NCBI GenBank assembly: GCA_963575745.1
Contig: CAUYUJ010020245.1
Span: forward strand, 1 to 64,000
Length of the DNA stretch: 64,000 nucleotides
DNA from: Prorocentrum cordatum
Taxonomy: Eukaryota; Sar; Dinophyceae; Prorocentrales; Prorocentraceae
Direction of reading: 5' to 3'
This document shows positions 22,216-34,299 of the stretch, piece after piece. The translations under genes and the position numbers were made by a program. The notes below the pieces were generated by a model, which was not told the origin of the DNA, searched no databases, and was given only the letters and a program-made list of their open reading frames with translations. Every line of letters starts with the position of its first letter. Position 1 is the stretch's first letter.

Positions 22216-23100
22216 CGCGTTGGAGCCCCGTGCCGAGTAGATTTCGGCTTTCGCCTCCGCGGCATTGCCGCGTCGAATGCAATAGATTTGTGCGGTTTGG
22301 CAACGTTGCACGTCAAATTAAAATTGGCCTTTTGTCCCCGGCCTGTCGTTGCCCCATTGCGAACGGAGTGGCGCTCCATGCCTTCCCGCCCCGCGGCGTT
22401 GCCGCGTGGCGAATCGAAAGAGATCTTCACTTTTGACCCCCATACGCTACCGCGTGGCGAGCGCAGTGGGATTGTACAATAGGTTCGGTCCGCGCGGCAT
22501 TGCCGCGTGATGAGGTGAGTTGATTTTGATTTCTTGTTCGCCCCCCACGTCGTTGCCACGTGGCGCATGGAGTGGAATAGTCTTTTTGTTTACCTATCAG
22601 TCCTTGCCACGTGGCGCTGCCATGTGGCGGGTAGGGAAGAGTAGAATTTGTTGCCGGCCCATCTTGTTGCCGCGTGTCGAGTAGAGCTCAAGATGTCTGT
22701 TTCGCCCCGCAGGGGCTGCCGCGCGGTCAGCGCAGCGAAATAGCATGCGTTCCCCCCTCCCAGCGCTGCCACGTGGCAGGGGGAGTTGAGCAACATTTGT
22801 TTCGCTTCCCTAGTGTTGCCACGTGGCGAGTAGAGTGAAATATGCGCTCCGCCTCGCAGGCGTTCCCACGTGGCGAGTCGTGGAGTGGAGCAGTCTGCTT
22901 TTCGCTCCCCAGTTGCTTCCACTTGGCAACCCGCGCGGAACAATACTTTGTCAGTTCTGCAGGCGCTGCCACGTCGCAATGAGGAGTGGAATAGCACATT
23001 CGCTCGCCCCCCCCCCCCAGGCGTTTGCCACGTGGCGAGTGCAGTGGAACAGTTTCAGCGTCCGCTCCGCAGGCATTGCCGCGTGGCGAGCAAAGGGCCG
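22216..23100 (+). repeat. CACGTG array, block 1
   Basis: Roughly 55-65-bp units, each centred on GTTGCCACGTGGCGAG or a close variant, followed by a GTGGA core and a T-rich then C-rich spacer ending in CCCC. The first about 200 bp is the conserved head segment of the composite satellite. Confidence 0.8.
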
Positions 23101-23385
23101 AGGGAGGAGGGAAGAGGACCGAGGAGCGAGCATGGATGGGGGGGGGGAGTAGGGAGGAGGCAGGAGGGAGGAGGGCGGAGGGAGCAGGAGGAGGAGGTGA
23201 GAGGAGGGAGGGAGGAGGGAGGAGGCAGGACGGAGAAGCAGGGAGAGGAGGCAACAGGCAGGAGGAGGAGGAGAGGAGGATAGAAGGCTTGGGAGGAATA
23301 GCGAGGAGAGGGGGAAGGGGAGGTGTGAGGATCGAATGGAGGACGAGGAGGACGAGGAGGAACGAGGAAGAGACGTGGAGGATGA
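23090..23385 (+). repeat. GGAGGA purine-rich block 1
   Basis: Almost pure A/G on the plus strand (GGAGGGAGGAGG variants), capable of triplex-type structure. A comparable block occurs at 26131-26400, in the same relative position within the composite satellite. Confidence 0.8.
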
Positions 23386-23389
23386 ACGA

Positions 23390-23660
23390 TGTCATTGCCA
23401 CCTGGAGTGGAGTTGGATAGTATGTTTGCTTGCTTATCTGGCATTACCGCGTGGCGTTGCCATGCGGCGAGGAGAGTGGACTAGCATGAGTTCACGGCCC
23501 GCTTCGATGCCACTTGCTCAGGCGCTGCCAAGTGGCGAGTAAAGTGGAGTCTTAGTTGTTTCCCCGTTTCCTCCTCCGAGCGTTGCCACGTGAAACGGAG
23601 TGTGGAACAGTGTCTGTTTCGCTCCCCCGGCGTAGCCACGTGGCGTGCGCGAGCGGGCGC
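23390..23660 (+). repeat. CACGTG array, block 1 continued
   Basis: Further units with GCCACGTG (for example 23586 and 23636), ending in a (GCGG)n stretch at about 23650-23735. Confidence 0.75.
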
Positions 23661-23768
23661 GAGCGCGCGGGCGGGCGGGCGGGCGAGCGCGCGGGTGGGC
23701 GGGCGGGCGGGCAGGCGGGCAGGCTGGCTGGCGGGCGGCGCCGGCCGCTGCTGCGGCGGCGTCGTTGC

Positions 23769-24210
<442 letters not shown>

Positions 24211-24212
24211 GT

Positions 24213-24925
24213 CCGCGTTGGAGCCACGTGCCGAGTAGATTGTGGCGTTCGCCTCCGCGGCGTTGCCGCGTCGAGTGCAAGATAATTGTGCGGTATGGCA
24301 ATGTTGCGCGCAAAATTGTGTTGCATCTTGTTCGCCGGCCTGTCGTTGCCCCACTGCGAACGGAGTGGCGCTTTACGCTTTACGTGTTCCAGCCCTGCGG
24401 CGTTGCCACGTGGCGAATAGAATGGAACATGTATTTTCGCCGCCCTGGACGCTGCAACGCGGCGAATACAGTGGGATTGTATAATGGTCTTGGTCTGCGC
24501 GGCATTGCCACGTGATTCTTTATACTTCTCGTTCGCTCCCCATGTCGCCCGGATGAAGTCGCCCCGGCAGGACTCCTGTCGGAAGAAATCGCCCGGAAGA
24601 TTGCGCCGCGGTATTGCCGCGTGATGGGTAGAGCGGAGGTATTTTCCTTGTTTGTTCCCCGCGTCATTGCCACGTGGCGAGTTGAGTGGGAGAGTATTTC
24701 TGTTTGTCTCACGGGTCAGGTATTGCCACGTGGCGTTGCCACGTGGCGAGTAGAATTGAGTAGCGTGAGTTCCCGGGTTTCTTCGTTGCCACGTGCTCAG
24801 GCGCTGCCACGTGGCAAGTACAGTGGAGCATTAGTTTCCGCCCCTCGAGCGTTGCCACGTGGAACAGAGAGTGGAGCAGTATCTGTTTCACTCCCCCGGC
24901 GTAGCCACGTAGCGTGCGCGAGCGG
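24213..24925 (+). repeat. CACGTG array, block 2
   Basis: Begins with a copy of the conserved head (GCGTTGGAGCCACGTGCCGAG), then GCCACGTGGCGA units. It contains a short GGAAGAAATCGCCCGGAAG piece near 24570 and ends in a (GCGG)n-type stretch. Confidence 0.8.
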
Positions 24926-25002
24926 GCGCGCGCGCGGGCGGGCGCGCCGGGCGGGCAGGCTGGCGGGCGGCGGTGGCGGCGGTCGCGGCGGCGGCGTGGC
25001 TG

Positions 25003-25003
<1 letters not shown>

Positions 25004-25086
<83 letters not shown>

Positions 25087-25290
25087 CCATGATCATCGTC
25101 ATCGTCGTCGTCATCGATGTGGTCGTTTCCATTGTCGTTCGAATTGTCGTTGTCATTGTAGTCGTCGTCATCGTCGCCGTCGTCGTCGTCGCCGTGTTCG
25201 TCGGCATCGTCGCCCGTCGTCGTCATCGTCGTCTGTCGTCGTCGTCGTCGTTCTCGTCATTGCCGTCGTCGTCGTCATCGTCGTCTGCTT
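25004..25290 (+). repeat. (ATC)n then (GTC)n tract 3
   Basis: ATC triplets 25004-25087 followed by degenerate GTC triplets to about 25290. Same order as tract 2. Confidence 0.9.
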
Positions 25291-25294
25291 CCGA

Positions 25295-26130
25295 GTTGGA
25301 GCCACGGGCCGAGTAGAATTCGGTGTTCGCCTCCGCGACGTTGCCACGTCGAATACAACATAATTTTGCGGTATGGCAGCGTTGCGCGCAAAATTGTATG
25401 TATTTTGTTTGCCGGCCTGTCGTTGCCCCGTAGCGAGCGGGTTGGCGCTCTATGGGTTCCCGCCCCGTGGCGTTGCCACGTGGCGAATATAATGTAATCT
25501 TCATTCTTGCCCCCCCCCCCCCCCTTCCACCCCATCCCCCAGACGCCGCCATGTGGCGAGTGCAGTGGGATTGTCTATGTACGGTCCGCGCGGCATTGCC
25601 ACGTGATGAGTTGAATGTATTGTTACTTCTCGCTCGCTCCCCATGCCGTTGCCACGTGGCGAGTTGAGTGGGATAGTATTAGTGTGTACCTCTCAGGCCT
25701 TGCCACGTGACGCTGCCATGCGGCGCGCACAGAGGAGTACCATTTGTTGCCGCCCCGCTGCGTTGCCACGTGCCGAGTCGAGTGGAGTATTTCTGTTTCG
25801 CTCCGCAGGCGCTGCTTCGTGGCAGGGAATGTGGAGCAGTATTTGTCTCGCTCCCCCGGTGTGGCCTGGTGACGAGTAGAGCGAACAAATACGCGTTTCG
25901 CCTCGCAGGCGTTGCCACGTGGCGAGTCGTGGTGGGGAGCAGTTTGTGTTTCGCTCCCCCGTCGCTTCCACCGGGCAACTCGTGCGGAACAGTATTTGTG
26001 TCAATCCCGCAAGCTTTGCCACGTCGCGAAGAGAGTGGGGTAGCACCTTTTTGTTCGCCCCCCCAGGCGTTTGCCACGTGGCGAGTATAGTGGAATAGTT
26101 TCACTTTATGGCCCGCACGCTTTGCCGCGC
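25295..26130 (+). repeat. CACGTG array, block 3
   Basis: Third copy of the conserved head (GAGTTGGAGCCACGGGCCGAG), followed by units with GTTGCCACGTGGCGAG at intervals of about 45-65 bp. Runs into the purine-rich block at 26131. Confidence 0.8.
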
Positions 26131-26400
26131 GCCGAGTAGAGGGACGAGGGAGGAGGGAAGAGGAGAGAGGAGCGAAGAGGGAGGGGGGGACTAGGGAAGG
26201 AGCATGAAGGAGAAGGGCGGAGGGAACAGGAGGAGGAGGAGGTGAGACGGAGGAGGCAGGAAGGAGGAGGGAAGAGAAGGGAGAGGAGGCAAGAGGCAGG
26301 AGGAGGAATGAGGAGTGAGGAGGGATGAGAGGAGAATAGGAGGCCTGTGAGGAAGAGCGGGGAGTTGGAGGAGGAGGAGGAGGAGGAGCGAGGAGGGGGC
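26131..26400 (+). repeat. GGAGGA purine-rich block 2
   Basis: A/G-only stretch with GGAGG periodicity, matching in position and style the block at 23090-23385. Confidence 0.8.
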
Positions 26401-26414
26401 CAGCAGAAGTCGCA

Positions 26415-26935
26415 TCGGCAGAGCTCACCCTCGGAAGCAGTCGTCCAGAAGAACTCGCCTGGAAGAAGGGGCCCGGAGGAAGGCGCCCCAGAATGAGGTC
26501 ACCGTCGGAAGAAGTCGCCCAGAAGAGTTCTTCCGGAAGAACTCGCCCAGAGGACGTCGCCCAAGGAGAAACCATCATCGGAAATCTCCTCGGAAGATGT
26601 CGTCCGGAAGAGATCATCTCGGAAGAAATCGTCGTCCGAAAAAGCGGTCCGGGAGAACTCGTCCAGAAGAAGTGGTCCCGAAGAAGTCGTCCGGAAGAAG
26701 TCGTTCGGAAGAAGTCGTCCGGAAGAAGTCGTCCGGAAGAAGTCGTCGCGGAAGAAACCGTGCTAGGAAGAGACTGTTTTAGGAAGAGACCGTCGAAGAG
26801 CAGATCGAGGGAAACGGAGGAACAAACAAAGGAGTAGGAGGAGGAGGCGGAGGATGTACGACGAGGCGGGGGAGAAGTCGTCGTCGGAAGAAGTGGCCCG
26901 GAAGAAGTCGGCGCGGAAGAATCAGTAGGCTTTCC
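26415..26935 (+). repeat. GGAAGAAGTCGTC minisatellite, second array
   Basis: Many near-identical 12-18-bp units (GGAAGAAGTCGTCC, CCGGAAGAAGTCG), closing the composite satellite with the same unit that opens it at 21610. Confidence 0.85.
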
Positions 26936-27055
26936 CTGCCTTTCGTCCCGGATCTGCTTGCGATGGCTTCGAGGGCTGGCAACGCGAGCTGACAAACATC
27001 GTACCGATCGTCGGGGAAGCGGTCGGGGCCTCCTGCGTGTGGCATCTCCGTACTT

Positions 27056-27440
27056 CGGTGCAGATCTTAAGGACTCCCTCGATGTCTGAGGGCATGTCTC
27101 TAGTATGGTCATCGCCTTGGGCCTGCCGATCTCAGGGATAGGGATAGGTCCGAGGCTGGGCAGAGCAGAGAAGTCTCCCTATCTCGGTGCCGATCTTGAG
27201 GACTCCCTCCATGTCTGAGGGCACGTCCCCAGCATGGCCATCGCCTCGGGCCGGCCGATTTCAGGGGCAGGGATAGCTCCGAAGCTGGGCAGAGTAGAGG
27301 AATCTCCTGGTCCCGCCCTTGAGAACGTCCTCCAGCTCTGGGGGCACGTCCATGGTATTGCTGTAATCGCCTTGGGCCTGCCGATCTCGGGGACGGGGCT
27401 GAGCTCGAGGCTGGCCCGGAGCAGAGGGAGGAGAGCGCAC
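27056..27440 (+). repeat. 129-bp tandem repeat, about 3 copies
   Basis: Copies start at CGGTGCAGATCTTAAGGACT (27056), CGGTGCCGATCTTGAGGACT (27185) and a more diverged one near 27310. Each contains TCTGAGGGCA or an equivalent, then CATCGCC and GGGCCTGCCGATCTC. 129 is a multiple of three, and the minus strand reads an open repeated peptide (EIGRPEAMAMLGTCPQTW), so a coding origin cannot be excluded. Confidence 0.7.
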
Positions 27441-27454
27441 AAACAATCACGTCA

Positions 27455-27580
27455 GCGAGCGATGGGGCCCCCTCCGCACGCCCGGGGGCCGCCCAGGAGT
27501 TCACGCAGATCTTCAACATGGGCTACCAGAACTACTCGCAGGGCGACCGGGGGCCAGCCATGATCGCTTCGTGCAGAATG
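27455..27580 (+). CDS. Coding-like fragment
   Basis: An open frame reads SASDGAPSARPGAAQEFTQI followed by FNMGYQNYSQGDRGPAMIAS and then runs into the dispersed repeat at 27590. The composition looks like protein rather than repeat translation. No partner exon or domain is recognised. It may be a relic exon cut by the repeat. Confidence 0.25.
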
Positions 27581-27589
27581 CGCGCGGGA

Positions 27590-27715
27590 GTTTTTTTGTG
27601 TCAGTTTTCGGCCTCGGGGGGCCCTCGCTGGGCCCTGGGACCGTCAAGCAAGGACTCCGGATGAAGATCGGGTCCCGGGGAAAGGGTCGTGACTTCCAGG
27701 GACCCCGTATTGAAA
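27590..27715 (+). repeat. Dispersed GC-rich repeat, copy 2
   Basis: Contains the order TTTTCGGCC, CTCGCTGGGCCCTGGGACCG, then GATCGGGTCCCGGGGAAAGG. This parallels 31165-31336 over its full length with moderate divergence. Confidence 0.65.
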
Positions 27716-28240
27716 TTACTCCGACGGAAAGACCACGCATGACAATCCTTTCGGTCAATCTGGAAATGACCTTCACAGTCGTCCTCGCGAGTAGTGAGGC
27801 GCCCTTATTGTCTTCTCTGCGTCGTTCGCATTCTCGCCCTAGCGCAGGGCCCTCACCCCTCACCCGCTCCCCGCGTTGCCGTTGCCTCGCCCTCCTGCTG
27901 TTTGTTTCGTCACCCACCACCTCCTCTCCCTGTCTACTGCAAGAGCGCGCGCGTCGATTTTCCTCGACGCCGTCGCCGCCTCGGCCAGCGCGGGCGCATT
28001 CTAGAATGGCCGCGTCGCGCGGCCGTTGGGACAACCCCGCGGGCCAGGCCGTTGGGACAACCGCGCGAGCCGCTGGGGCGCGGGAGCAAGCCGTTGGGAC
28101 AACCCCGCAGGCATCGAGCTAGTCACGGCCGCGCTCAGGCGGGAGGCAGCACGAAGCCAAGCTCTGCGGCGAGCTGCTCGGCCCCATCCCTGGGACCCTC
28201 TGCTCTCTCATCGAACTTTTCGAGCGCCTTCCGCAAGGCG
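27716..28240. other. No gene recognised
   Basis: GC-rich sequence with short repeats of GCCGTTGGGACAACC (28021, 28049, 28090). Overlapping ORFs carry no recognisable domain. Confidence 0.35.
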
Positions 28241-29596
28241 CTCCCGCTTGAGACTTCCTCACAGTTCACTCACGGACGAAGCTGCCGCCAGGTACTTCCT
28301 TCATATCCAGGCCTCAAGAGCCTAAAGGTGACGACAGTTACAGGTTCGAGGATGATCCGTTCGAATTAAAACGTATAAAATGCGGGCCCCACAGGGAGAG
28401 GGCTCCCGCACGAGACCTCTTCGCAATTCACTCATAAACGACGCTGCCGCTTGAGACTTCTCCCATATTCAGGCCTCAGGAACCTCAAAGTGACGACGGC
28501 TGCCAGGTTCGAGGGTGGCCCGCTCGGATTTAAAACATGAAATGCGGTACCCGTAAGGAGGGGGGTCCCGCTTAGGACTTTTTCACAGTTCACTCACAGA
28601 CGAGGCTGCCGCTTGATATTTCTTATATAGTCAGGCTTCAGGAACCCAAACGTGACGACAGGTATAGGTTCGATGATGACCCGCTCGGATTACCAAAACC
28701 AAGTGCGGGACCCGCAAGGAGGGGGTTCCCGCCTGAGACCCCTTCGCAATTCAGTCACAGACGAGCCTCTCGCCTGCTACTTCCTCCATATTCGGGCCGC
28801 AGAAGGAGCGCAACAGTGACCACAGTTACAGGTTTGAGGATGACCCGTTCGGATTACCAGTATGAAATGCGGGACCCATAGGGAGGGGGGTTCCCGCTTG
28901 AGACTTCCTCGCAATTCACTCACAGACGAGCCTCCCGCCTGATACTTCCCCCACATTCAAGCCTCAGGAGCCCAAGAATGACCACAGTTACAAGTTTGAG
29001 GATGACCCGCTCGGATTACCAACGTGAAGCGCGGGACCCATACGGAGGGGGCTCCCGCCTGAGATTTCTTCGCAAATTACTCACAAACGAGTTTCCCGCC
29101 TGATATCTCCCCCATATTCAGGCTCCAGGAGCCCAAACGTAACGACAGATACAGGTTAGAAGATGACCCGTTCGGATTCAAAACATGAAATGCGGGACCC
29201 GTAAGGAGGGGGCTCCCGCTGGAGACTTCCTCGTAATTCACTCGCAAACGAGGCTGCCGCTTGATACTTCCTACAATCAGGTTCCAGGGGCCCAAAAGTG
29301 ACGACAATTATAGGCTCGAGGATGACCCGCTCGGATTACCAAGTGCGGGACCCACAAGGAGGGGGTTCCCGCCTGAGACTCCCTTTCAATTCAGTTACAG
29401 ACGAGCCTCTCGCCTGCTACTTCCTCCATATTCGGGCCGCAGAAGGAGCGCAACAGTGACCACAGTTACAGGTTTGAGGATGACCCGTTCGGATTACCAG
29501 CATGAAATGCGGGACCCATAGGGAGGGGGTTCCCGCTTGAGACTTCCTCGCAATTCACTCACAGACGAGCCTCCCGCCTGATACTTCCCCCGCATT
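28241..29596 (+). repeat. 161-bp satellite, about 9 units, with higher-order similarity
   Basis: Units marked by TCCCGCYTGAGACTTC occur at about 28241, 28403, 28565, 28726, 28891, 29052, 29213, 29366 and 29530. Each contains TTCACTCACAGACGA, CAGGTT.GAGGATGACCCG and GCGGGACCC. Units 4-5 and 8-9 share a long near-identical stretch (CCTCTCGCCTGCTACTTCC and onward), about 640 bp apart, suggesting four-unit higher-order duplication. Confidence 0.85.
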
Positions 29597-29616
29597 CCAG
29601 ATAGCGAATGACTGGG

Positions 29617-29800
29617 TGAGTGAGTGAGTGAGTGAGTGAGTGAGTGAATGCCAGAATGAGCGATGATGATGCAAATGATGTGTCGGTGGTACGATAATGA
29701 TGGTGGTGGTGGTGATGCTGATGATGATGGTGATCGATGGTCGATGGTGTTGGTGATCGATGGTGAGTGACTGAGTATGGTGATGACGGTGGTTGTGATT

Positions 29801-29879
<79 letters not shown>

Positions 29880-29885
29880 CCGATG
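29617..29885 (+). repeat. (GAGT)n and (GAT)n microsatellites
   Basis: GAGT repeats at about 29617-29647, mixed GGT/GAT repeats to about 29790, and (GAT)n at about 29798-29879. Confidence 0.85.
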
Positions 29886-31164
29886 GTGATGATGACCGGT
29901 GACGGGGTGAATGCGTGAGTGAGGCAGAGAGTGGGAGGGAGGTGAGGTTCTTGCGCGGAGGGTGTCCAGAGAAAACAAGAACCCCACCTTGGATGTGGGA
30001 AAAAATCAGGACGTCGCATGTCTGGGCGGTCGGGGCTCAAGAGACGGCGGCCAGTGCAAACGGGAGTTCAGTCAGAGCGCCGGATCTTGCAGGATTCTGC
30101 AGAGCCAGGGTTGCATTGGCCCGGGCTTGGGTGCAGGATCCCGCAGGATCTTGCAGGGTCTTGCAGGGTCCTGCAACGCCTGATTGACCCGGCGTGGACT
30201 GACCCAGGTCAGCAGATCCTCGACGGGGGCGGGCAGCGGAGCGGCTCGGAAAGACCGGCCCGCTGGCGCGGACTTCCGCGCGCAAGTTGCCCGCACTAAG
30301 GTCGCACGTGAGCGCCCTCGCTTGCAAGCTGGAGTGCTTCGCTGGCGGCCCGCGGGAGCCACCGCGTCGGGCCGCCGCGGCATCGTGCGTGAGGCCCTGC
30401 TCCTCGTCGTCGCCCATCTGGCGGCTCGCAGGACCCAGACCTCCCCTCGCGGTGCGAAACGGCACAGCAGCAACAGCACGACGAGGACGGTTCTGGGCTC
30501 CGATTTTAGCCTGAGCTACCAGAAAGAAGTTCGAGCACCAAGAAAGGGCCGAAACTGGAGGGTTTTCACGTGTCGGGCTCTGGGGGGCGATGCTCGTTCG
30601 ACACCGTCTCGATACCTCTCTCGGGGTGCTCGAAATCCTTTTTAGGAGCTGGTCCTTCGAGTACGATGGGAGCAGCCTAGCTCTGGGCCATCCTCGATCT
30701 CCGGGGGGGGGGGGCCTCGCCGAGCCCCCCGGGCGCCATCACAGGAGTCATGCTCAGCCCCGGGGACGGGGCCCCAGACCTCTGGAGGGCGCGGCCGGAA
30801 CGAACAGAAGCCTCGCGGCGTCGGAGGCCTGGGGCGGACCTCCGAGGTGGGTGGGTGGGGGAGAGGGCTTCGCGTGGGAGGGCTCGGAGCCCCCCGGCGA
30901 GGCGTGTTTTTGGGGAAGGCGTAGGGCGTGGGGTATGGGGGGGGGGGGGGGCAAGACCTGCGGCGTGCCGCGGCTCCCTGCACGGCCGGAGCCCGCGGAG
31001 GTCTGGTTCTCCTCCCCCCCGGGGCGGGCCTCTTCGCCCGGAGCGACGGCCCCCGGGGCCGGAGGTGGAGGAGCAGGAGCACTTCGAGCGATCCCCACCG
31101 GGGTCTGCGGCGTCTGTTCCCGAGCCGAGTCTGGCGACTGTTGCTTGCTACCCAGACCTCCTCG
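29886..31164. other. GC-rich, no gene recognised; short 'GCAGGRTCTTGCAGG' repeats
   Basis: Around 30085-30180 a motif of about 10-20 bp (GCAGGATCTTGCAGGGTC) recurs several times. Overlapping ORFs on both strands between 30.0 and 31.2 kb have no recognisable domains. Confidence 0.35.
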
Positions 31165-31336
31165 CGTCGTGAAAAAATCACGACGGGAGGTTTTTCGCTA
31201 TTTTCGGCCCTTCGGGGGCCTTCGCCGGGCCTCGGGACCGTCAAAAAACGACTCAGGACGAAAAACCGGTCCCGGGGAATGGGTCGGGACCTCTGGGGGT
31301 CGCGTCATGAAAAAATCATGACGTCGGGGGTCTGGC
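31165..31336 (+). repeat. Dispersed GC-rich repeat, copy 3 (most complete)
   Basis: From GAAAAAATCACGACGG to GTCGGGGGTCTGG. It includes TTTTCGGCCCTTCGGGGGCC, GGGACCGTCAAAAAACGACT, GAAAAACCGGTCCCGGGGAA and TCATGAAAAAATCATGA. It unites the parts seen separately in the other copies. Confidence 0.7.
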
Positions 31337-32968
31337 TACTGTGGCCAGCCTGAGCTCGGCGCGCATGTCGCTCTTGAGAAGGCGCCGTTGCGCGGTCGCT
31401 GCTGCATTCTGCTCTATCACGGTCTGTGCGGCTGCGGCTATGGCTTGTTAGATTCACACGTGGCTTACTCGTGTGGCCAGCCTTATGCCGGCTCGCATAT
31501 TGCGTTTGATAGGGCGCCGTCATTCGGTCGTTGCTGTATTCAACAGTGTTCAATTGCGTTCGATAAATTTATGTTTCATGCTGGTAGACTTTATTAGATT
31601 ACGTTACGCTTTCGAGGGGCCCGCGTTACGCCGTGACGCTTATCACGTCTGCTTCACCGTCCAATATGTCGTTGTTGCGCATGTTTGTTCCTGCGGATAG
31701 CCTGCCCTTGGCGCGCACGGCGCGTTTGAAAGGTCGCCGCTAGTCAGTCGTTGATGCATTTGCTTGTGTCAGTTTCAGCTATGCGCGAGTATGGGCTATC
31801 ACTCGGTCCTCCTATGTTGTGTCACGCTCGCTTGTTCGAAAAATAAACTGTATTATTGTAAGCACTGCTGTGTTACAGTATGTCCGTTTGTGTTCGGGTA
31901 CGTAGCCGACCCTAATCTACTGCAGACCTGTTCTTCTATGGTAGTCTGAAGCTGATATCAGAGTTACACTTGTACTGACTTGTATGTTTTTTATGGTCTT
32001 CCACGCTTACTGTGCTATTGCACTCCAGCTATTCGTTGTTGTACATCAGTACTCACAGTTCCATTGCATAGTGTATGCTCCATGGTTGTATGTTATGTGT
32101 GTTAAGGTGTTATGCATCGTCATTGTCAGATATGCTACCTCGCTGAATGTTCTAAAATATATGGGGCAATGTTGTTGTGGATTGCTCTCCTGTTCTGTTC
32201 GGCTATAGAGCTTACGATTAGCTGGTATCGCGCCATGCTATGTTATGAGCTGGTTTGTGATGGCATTATCTTTGTTACGCATACACGCTGCCATGGTGAT
32301 AGCAGTATTAGAACACTTATGCTATGGTACGTTCTGCTATGCTATGGTATACTCTGTGGTGTCCTGCTCTGTCATAGTAGGTATGTGTTATGTGTGCTGC
32401 GGTGTTATGGTATGCCCCGATCTGGCATGGTATGTTATGGCATGCTGCGGCATGTTACAGATTATGTGTTGTGTTGTGAAACGATTTTCCGCTCAAGCAT
32501 GGCACAATCATCCCTGTTAGATTCGATTCGCTCACTATTACGATGTGTTCTGGTCTGGCTTGATACACTGTGTCATACTGTGCTATAGTATGCCCTGTTA
32601 AGTACTGCTATGGTATGTTATGTGCTGTTATGTCATGTTGTGCTATGCCCTCTGCATTGTATTATGGTATGATATGGTCTGTGATGCCTGGATCGTCTCA
32701 CTCAGTGCTGCTATGTTGTTTGATGCTATAGTTTATGCGTTGCCGTCGAGTTTTCAGTAGTTCAGTTTTGGCATGACGTGCTGCAACATTGTATGGTATA
32801 CGTCGACACGATTCGCTCTGTCATAGTCTGATGCGCTGTGCTATGGTATAGTACGCTATGGTATGTAATGTTATGCTGTGTACCATGCTCTGTTCGTTAT
32901 ATAATGTTACGTTATGCTATACGATGTTATAGTTTGCTGTTAATGTCATGCTATGGTATGCCATGATC
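31337..32968. other. TATGG-rich, moderately AT-rich segment without genes
   Basis: Composition shifts from GC-rich to T-rich. From about 32080 to 32965 pentamer-like words (TATGG, TATGT, CTATG) recur without fixed period. ORFs rich in Cys/Tyr/Val/Leu are by-products. Confidence 0.5.
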
Positions 32969-34051
32969 GGAGGTTGGGGGGTGAGATCGCAGTGAAACGG
33001 AGACCCCCCACCGGGAAATCGGTTTCGGTTTCGTGTTCGTGTCGTGCGTGCGGGCGAGGCGAAGCTGCGCGTGATCCTCTTGTAGCTAGGCCGAAGTAGG
33101 AGCGAAAGTCCGTTTCCCGCCCGCCGGTGGCCAGGAGGTGTCCCAGTTGGGCCGGGCGGTGTCCCGGGTGTCCCGGGTGTCCCGGGCGTCCCGGCGCTAA
33201 CGCATGTCGCTAATTTCATGATTCATTTTTTTCGGCGCCTGCGGCGGGCTTTCTTATCCAACCCAAATTTTTTCCAATCCCTTTTGTCCATTCCAATCCA
33301 TCTTATTTTATCCAACCCATCTTGTCCCATCTTATCTTATCCCACCCAATCCAATCCATCCAACCCAATCCATCAATTCATTTGTTTCTGCGCCTGCGGC
33401 GGGCCAATCCAATCCATATTTCATTATCAAATCCATTCCTTCCAATCCAACCCATATTATCTTATCCAATCCATCTTGCCCCATCCCATCCAATTCACCC
33501 AACCCAATCCAGTAATTCATGTTTGTCGGCGCCTGCGGCTGGCTTTCCTATCCAATCCAGCGTATCTTATCCAATCCAGCTTGTCCCATCAAATCCATCT
33601 TATCTTATCCAACCCATATTGTCCCATCTTATATTATCCCACCCAATCCAATCCATCCAACCAAATCAATCAATTAATTTGTTTCTGCGCCTGCGGCGCG
33701 CCAATCCAATCCAGAATATCGTTTTCAATCCAAGTCTTCCAATCCAACCCATCTTATCTTATCCAATCCATTTGATCCCATCCAGTCCAATCCACCTAAC
33801 CCAATCCATCATGTCATTTTTGTCGGCGCTTGCGTCGGGCTTTTGAACCCAATCTAGCTTATGTTATCCAATCCATCTTGTCCAATCCACTCCATCTTAT
33901 CTTATCCAACCCATCTTGTCCCATCTCATCTTATCCCACCAAGTCCAATCCATCCAACCCAATCCATCAATTCATTTGTTTCTGCGCCTGCGGCGCGCCA
34001 GGCTGGAGGTCAGGCAGGGTGGGCATTTGATCTCAATCCCCCCCAACCTCC
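32969..34051. repeat. CCAAT-type pentamer array of about 150-bp units, flanked by inverted repeats
   Basis: The array (about 33226-34000) is made of CCAAT/CCATC/TTATC words. It is punctuated by six copies of a GCGCCTGCGGCGGGC-like box near 33234, 33390, 33530, 33686, 33824 and 33985, alternating between GTCGGCG and TTTCTGCG forms, so a dimeric unit of about 300 bp is likely. Flanks at 32969-32988 (GGAGGTTGGGGGGTGAGATC) and 34029-34051 are inverted copies of each other. A GGGTGTCCCG minisatellite lies at about 33130-33195. Confidence 0.7.
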
Positions 34052-34299
34052 TTATCGCCCGCAGGGCGGTCGTATAGGTATGATATGGCATGGCCTGTAT
34101 GATTTGCTATGCCTTAGTATGCTTGTTATGATATCGGTGTCCGTGTTTGCTGTGTGTCGGCGTGACGCCGGGACGCCTCCTTCGTCGGGGTTGTTTGGTA
34201 TGTCGTCATTCGTCGAGGACGTGAGGCGGGACACTCAGGAATATTCGGAACCCTGTGGCGTCTGGCGACCGCGGTGTGCAGGTTGGGAAAACGGGAGTT
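34052..34299. other. No gene recognised; TATGG-type words resume
   Basis: The first about 90 bp (TAGGTATGATATGGCATGG) resembles the segment left of 32969, as if the block 32969-34051 were inserted into it. Confidence 0.4.

Noticed and set aside
25679-27112. 477-codon minus-strand ORF
   Set aside because: It runs through the CACGTG array, the purine block and the GGAAGAAGTCGTC minisatellite. Its Ser/Pro/Thr repeats are satellite translation.
30184-30645. 153-codon plus-strand ORF
   Set aside because: Arg/Ala/Gly-rich GC-driven frame with overlapping opposite-strand ORFs and no recognised domain or splice sites.
32112-32588. 158-codon Cys/Tyr-rich ORF
   Set aside because: It translates TATGG-type low-complexity sequence and shows no conserved motif.
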